Positions 60,068 to 64,000 of a DNA stretch of 64,000 bases are shown here, in pieces (the first letter of the stretch is position 1; every line of letters begins with the position of its first letter). The notes under the pieces are model-generated. The model was given only the letters and a program-made list of their open reading frames with translations. It was not told the DNA's origin and searched no databases. The position numbers were made by a program, and so were the translations under genes. Source of the stretch: Bog-159 sp963785255 (GTDB lineage Bacteria; Acidobacteriota; Terriglobia; Bryobacterales; Bryobacteraceae). The stretch covers positions 372,001 to 436,000 of the forward strand of contig CAWAUR010000007.1 of NCBI GenBank assembly GCA_963785255.1, given 5' to 3'.

Positions 60068-61351
60068 ATGCAGCGCATCGCCATCACGGGTGTGGGCCTT
60101 GTGACGCCGCTCGGAGTCACCGCGGCGGAAAACGTGGCGCGCAGTTGCCGCGGCGAATCCGCAATCGGGCCGGCGCGCGCCTTTGCCGTGGAAGGCTATG
60201 CGGCGCAAGCCCTGGCAACCGTGCCCGATTTCAATCTCGAGCCGCTGCTGCGCTTCCCCAAGAATTACAAGTTCATGGGCCGCGCGGTGCAGTTCGCCAT
60301 GCGGGCCGCGCACGAAGCCATCCATCAAAGCGGGATCGATCTTTCCAGGATGGATGCCACGCGCGTAGGTATCCAGGTCGGTTCCGGCCAAACAGGCGTG
60401 GAGTACGATCATTTCTTCCCTTCGTTGATCATGGCTTGGGACGCGGGCCGCGAGATGGATTACAAATATCTCGGCGGACTGCCGTCGCACCTGATCGACC
60501 GCTACATTTGTTTGCGGACGCTGGCCAATGGAGGCCTCGCGTTGCTTTCCACCGAATTCGGCATTCGCGGACCGAACGGCAATTTCGCGCAGAAGGACAC
60601 GGCTTCGGCGCTGGCGCTGCAAGCCGCCTGGCTGGATCTGATCGAGGAACGCTGCGACGTAGCCGTAGCGGGAGGCTACGATTCGCTGGCCACACCCGGA
60701 AATTTCCTGGCGTACGAACAGGCTGGCTTGCTTTCGCACGCGGACCCGGCGGAGGCTTTCCGCCCGTTCGATAGCCGCGCCGATGGGCTGGTGCTGGGCG
60801 AAGGCGCAGGTTTCTTGGTGCTGGAACGATGGGAGCACGCAGTCGCACGAAACGCCACCATCCTGGGTGAATTCCTGGGCGCAGGCGCCGCCATGGGTGC
60901 CCATGCGCAATGGCGGCCGGCGTGGTCCGTGGACACTATCCATCAGGCCGCCTGCCAGGCGCTGGGCGATGCTTCGCCGGATTTTGTGGTGGCGTCCGGG
61001 ACGGCGTGTGCCGAGGAAGATGGCTGCGAGGCCGCCGCACTGGCCGGGATCGCGGGGCGCGCGCCGGTGACGGCATTGAAGAGCCTGACCGGTTACATGG
61101 GCGCGGGCACTGCCGCCGCGGAACTCGGCTTGGGACTATTGTGCGCGCGCGAAGGCTTCATACCAGCCATCGCCAGGCATACCGCAACATCCGCAGCCGG
61201 AACGGAGCTCGATTTTGTGAGCGGCGCCGCGCGCCCTCTGGGTCAGCCTGAGCCCATCGGGCTTTTTCTTTCCTGCTCCTGGGGCGGATCCGTAGCCGCC
61301 ATCGCCGCCCGCCAATGTGGGGCAGGCACCCTGCCTGCGCGGGCCTCGTAG
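60068..61351 (+). CDS. beta-ketoacyl synthase fold protein lacking catalytic residues
   Basis: The 427-residue protein begins MQRIAITGVGLVTPLGVTAA and has the KAS II fold throughout (FDSRADGLVLGEGAGFLVLE). The nucleophile region GPNGNFAQKDTASALALQAAW has Asp177 where KAS enzymes have Cys. The first His region reads VVASGTACAEEDGCEAAAL (Ser310 in place of His). KSLTGYMGAG keeps Lys338 but has Tyr343 in place of the second His. It therefore cannot condense, and is probably a chain-length-factor-like or structural partner of another ketosynthase. No ACP or KS gene is adjacent. The last residues (CGAGTLPARAS) come from a family A repeat. Confidence 0.8.
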   Translation: MQRIAITGVGLVTPLGVTAAENVARSCRGESAIGPARAFAVEGYAAQALATVPDFNLEPLLRFPKNYKFMGRAVQFAMRAAHEAIHQSGIDLSRMDATRVGIQVGSGQTGVEYDHFFPSLIMAWDAGREMDYKYLGGLPSHLIDRYICLRTLANGGLALLSTEFGIRGPNGNFAQKDTASALALQAAWLDLIEERCDVAVAGGYDSLATPGNFLAYEQAGLLSHADPAEAFRPFDSRADGLVLGEGAGFLVLERWEHAVARNATILGEFLGAGAAMGAHAQWRPAWSVDTIHQAACQALGDASPDFVVASGTACAEEDGCEAAALAGIAGRAPVTALKSLTGYMGAGTAAAELGLGLLCAREGFIPAIARHTATSAAGTELDFVSGAARPLGQPEPIGLFLSCSWGGSVAAIAARQCGAGTLPARAS

Positions 61352-61668
61352 GCCCGCTCTTAGGCGAGCGAAGCAAGCCCCGCGCCGGTCGTCATCCGCC
61401 GGTCACTTCCCGAGCTAACCAAATCTTCCCTGATCTCCCAACGACTTGCGCCCAATCGCACCCGCTTCCTCGCACTCGCTCCGCTATCCTCATAAACGGA
61501 GGGGGCGCATCCGGCCCCAACACCACCAGCCAAGCCCGCGTGCGCGCCAACCGCTATGAAGCCGCTCTGGAGCGCGACGCCACGAAAATTACGAAACGAA
61601 CCCAATCTGTGGGGCAGGCTCGTAGCCTGCGCGGGCCTCGTAGGCCCGCCCTTTGGCGAGCGAAACTT
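61316..61668. repeat. two family A repeats and intervening intergenic DNA
   Basis: Copies at 61316-61370 (GTGGGGCAGGCACCCTGCCTGC...) and 61609-61668 (GTGGGGCAGGCTCGTAGCCTGC...) are direct repeats. The 240 bp between them hold no recognisable gene. The first copy overlaps the end of the KAS-like gene. Confidence 0.75.
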
Positions 61669-61729
61669 CCCTAAACCCTACACGTCTAATATCCTGGTAT
61701 GCTGGCAACTCAAGCGGGGAAAGGACATT

Positions 61730-64000
61730 ATGTGCTTTCGACGGCTCTTTTGCAGCCTGCTGTGGGTTTCGCTCGGTCTTCCGCTCCTGGCGAACGATCC
61801 CACGGGAACCATCACCGGCACCGTAACGGACACTAGCGGCGGCGTGGTTCCCAAAGCGCGTGTGACGGTGAGCAACATCGCTACCAATGCCACGCGCCAG
61901 GCTGACACCAATGACGACGGCGATTTCACGGTCGCGCTGCTGCCTCCCGGACACTATCGCGTGTCGGTCGAAAAGGCGGGCTTCCGCCGGACTATTTTAA
62001 GTGACGTAGGCCTCGACGTGGACCAGACCGCGCGCGTCGATTTCACGCTGCAAGTCGGCATGTTGACCGAGGAGGTGAAGGTCAACGATACCCCGCCTAT
62101 CATTCAGACCGACACTTCCACATTGGGACAAGTGATCGACGGACGACTGGTGCACGATTTGCCCCTCAACGAGCGTAACTTCCTCTCGTTCGCATTATTG
62201 GCGCCCGGCAGCCAGTTGCCTGCCGAAGGCTCGCAGAATTCCACACAGGGCGGCGCCGTAAGTGTCAACGGCGCGCGCGAACAATCCAATAACTTCCTGC
62301 TCGATGGCGTGGACAATAACGATCCGTATATCAATCAATACGTGACACTGCCCTCCATCGACGCCGTGCAGGAGTTCAAAGTACAATCGAGCGATTACTC
62401 GGCGGAGTTCGGACGCAGCGGCGGCGCACAAATCAACGTCATCATCAAGAGCGGCACGAACCAGTTCCACGGCGGATTATTCGAGTTCCTGCGCAACCGC
62501 AACTTCGACGCCAAGAACTTCTTCGATCAGCCTTATTGCACTGCGTCTTCCGTGCCGGGCACTTGCGGCCCCATTCCGCCCTTCGATCGCGACCAGTTCG
62601 GAGGCACGTTCGGCGGTCCCATTCGCAAGGACAAGACGTTCTTCTTCGCCTCTTATGAGAGTCTGCGATTGCGGGAGGCCACCACCCGTGAAGCTACCGT
62701 ACCTTCCCAAACCCAGTTGGCATCCATTCAGCAGTTATTGTCCGGCGTAGGTCTCTCTCCAAATCCCGCGGGCCAGGCCATCCTGAATCTGTATCCGTCC
62801 GCCAATGTGGGATCCGATCTGGCTAACTCGAATACGTTTGTTTCCTCGCCCGTGATCCATAACACGGAGAATCTGGGCTTGATCAAAGTAGATCATCATG
62901 CCGGTCCCAACGATACCATTTCGGCCCACTGGTCGATCTTCGACGAGGATCGCTTCAATCCCTTCGATCCCGTGAATGCGTTCACTAACTTGCCGGGTTA
63001 CGGCAGTTACACATTGAACGACGGCCAGAACGGCGGCATAAGTTGGACGCATATCTTTACATCGGCCGCCATTAACGAGTTTCGCCTGGGTTACAATCGC
63101 ATGCGCGCCGGCGCTTTCCAGCAGAGCTACGGCCAGAATATCAGCGCCCAGTTAGGCTTTCCCGATGTTCTGACGAACCCGGTGGACTTAGGCTATCCGG
63201 AAGTCAATCTCCTGGGATTCGACGGCATCGGCGAGCCGCTTAACTATCCGCAGGACCGGCACGATACTACCGTGCATCTATCCGATAACTTATCCTGGGT
63301 TAAAGGACGAAACCAGTTCAAGTTTGGCGCGGATATCCGTGACATACAGATTGACAATTACCTCGATTTCGTAGCGCGCGGCGATTTCTTCTTCGAAGCC
63401 GGCGCGGAGGATGGCATGGTTGCCACGCCTATTGAGGCGCTGGCCCAATTATCGGTAGGTATTCCCGATTACGCGGTAGGGGTGAGCGGCAATACCTTCA
63501 ACACCATCCGCAGCGAGGGCATGAACTTCTATATACAGGACGACATTCACGTTGTACCGCGCTTGTTGCTGAACGTCGGGCTGAGATATGAGTACAACAG
63601 CCCCGGTGTGGAGGACCACAATCGTTTCAGCGTTCCCGATCTAAGTGCCGCGTCCGCAACCTGCACACCGGTTCCCGACTGCCAGTTCATCCTGGCCGGC
63701 ACGGATGGCGTTCCGCGCGCGACGTACTCGCCCACGCGCACCGACTTCGCGCCGCGCATCGGGATCGCCTGGCGGCCATTGAAGACCGAGCGCTGGGTGG
63801 TGCGGTCGGCTTACGGTGTCTTCTATGACGTGGGTATCTTCAATATCAACGTCTTTCCGCGCTTCAATCCGCCCTTCTACGATCTGGCTTATTACGCCAA
63901 CACCGGCACGAATACCATTCAGAACATACTCAGCCAGCCGGCTACCGCGATTGTGGAGCCTAACATGATCGCTCCTAACTTCCGCGACGCTTACATGCAG
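61730..64000 (+). CDS. TonB-dependent receptor-like protein with N-terminal carboxypeptidase-regulatory domain (partial)
   Basis: The ATG at 61730 follows AAAGGAC. The frame is open to the window end (757 codons visible). A signal peptide (LLWVSLGLPLLA) leads into a CarboxypepD_reg/CnaB-like domain (GTITGTVTDTSGGVVPKARV...RVSVEKAGFRR, residues about 20-110). A plug-like region follows (LPLNERNFLSFALLAPGSQ, NNFLLDGVDNNDPY, then FKVQSSDYSAEFGRSGGAQINVIIKSG). A large beta-barrel part is then visible (RNRNFDAKNFFD, RDQFGGTFGGPIRKDKTFFF, NVGLRYEYNSPGVEDHNRFS). These Oar-like outer membrane proteins are numerous in Solibacter and are thought to take up oligosaccharides or other polymers. Confidence 0.9.
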   Translation, partial: MCFRRLFCSLLWVSLGLPLLANDPTGTITGTVTDTSGGVVPKARVTVSNIATNATRQADTNDDGDFTVALLPPGHYRVSVEKAGFRRTILSDVGLDVDQTARVDFTLQVGMLTEEVKVNDTPPIIQTDTSTLGQVIDGRLVHDLPLNERNFLSFALLAPGSQLPAEGSQNSTQGGAVSVNGAREQSNNFLLDGVDNNDPYINQYVTLPSIDAVQEFKVQSSDYSAEFGRSGGAQINVIIKSGTNQFHGGLFEFLRNRNFDAKNFFDQPYCTASSVPGTCGPIPPFDRDQFGGTFGGPIRKDKTFFFASYESLRLREATTREATVPSQTQLASIQQLLSGVGLSPNPAGQAILNLYPSANVGSDLANSNTFVSSPVIHNTENLGLIKVDHHAGPNDTISAHWSIFDEDRFNPFDPVNAFTNLPGYGSYTLNDGQNGGISWTHIFTSAAINEFRLGYNRMRAGAFQQSYGQNISAQLGFPDVLTNPVDLGYPEVNLLGFDGIGEPLNYPQDRHDTTVHLSDNLSWVKGRNQFKFGADIRDIQIDNYLDFVARGDFFFEAGAEDGMVATPIEALAQLSVGIPDYAVGVSGNTFNTIRSEGMNFYIQDDIHVVPRLLLNVGLRYEYNSPGVEDHNRFSVPDLSAASATCTPVPDCQFILAGTDGVPRATYSPTRTDFAPRIGIAWRPLKTERWVVRSAYGVFYDVGIFNINVFPRFNPPFYDLAYYANTGTNTIQNILSQPATAIVEPNMIAPNFRDAYMQ

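Overview
The window is a GC-rich bacterial chromosome segment, most likely from an acidobacterium of the Candidatus Solibacter type. The evidence is two-part MacB/FtsX permeases (the ADOP type), three secreted proteins or remnants with the Solibacter C-terminal domain (TIGR03437-like), three GloVer tandem-repeat proteins, a winged-helix/TolB fusion, a FG-GAP/ASPIC/TPR giant, and a large TonB-type receptor with an N-terminal carboxypeptidase-regulatory-like domain. Two intergenic repeat families recur throughout: family A (GGACAGGCCTCCCGGCCTGTCC and GTGGGGCAGGC...GCCTGCCCCAC) and family B (CCGCGACCGTCAGGGAGCGG).

Layout. 1-7 kb: permease end, glycine-oxidase-like enzyme, secreted CocE-type hydrolase, tRNA-Pro(UGG), then metK and ahcY (SAM synthesis and SAH recycling). 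7-20 kb: two GloVer paralogs, a membrane winged-helix/beta-propeller protein, a nucleotidyltransferase two-gene module, a flavin dehydrogenase, a CBS protein, and a cluster of intact and decayed Solibacter C-terminal-domain proteins. 20-29 kb: phaR facing a six-repeat phasin-like gene with a strong promoter and a PhaR-type operator between them, two alpha/beta hydrolases, a GH10 xylanase, an ankyrin protein and an AsmA-like protein. 29-33 kb: peptidoglycan genes (L,D-transpeptidase, frameshifted M23 peptidase, class A PBP). 33-39 kb: two ADOP permeases, one with an in-frame TGA, then Ku and SDR remnants. 39-47 kb: GH5 cellulase-like enzyme, beta-propeller protein, FG-GAP/TPR giant, aquaglyceroporin. 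47-50 kb: a broken VapBC-like pair whose antitoxin holds a CRISPR-like array, and a fully delimited IS4-type element carrying a KTSC gene. 50-56 kb: DUF177, rpmF, plsX, DsbD/TlpA genes, a GloVer protein and a decayed TlpA copy split by a MITE. 56-64 kb: response regulator, SLC13/ArsB-type transporter, a DUF3179 protein split by TGA, a catalytically dead ketosynthase, and the TonB-type receptor running off the end.

The two strongest observations are these. (1) The DUF3179 gene at 58758-59978 (minus) has an in-frame TGA at the first Cys of its CxxC motif, followed 15 nt later by a hairpin with a GGTCT apical loop. This is a near-ideal bacterial SECIS, so the gene is probably a selenoprotein and not broken. 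(2) The antitoxin gene at 47.5-47.9 kb carries four 33-bp repeats separated by unrelated 34/35/34-bp spacers. The repeat unit is itself antitoxin coding sequence, as expected if a CRISPR-like array arose inside a gene by off-target spacer integration.

Several genes carry single-base lesions (M23, ADOP, DsbD, PIN, antitoxin, Solibacter C-terminal-domain protein). Some may be assembly errors, but nearby eroded paralogs show that real gene decay also occurs here.
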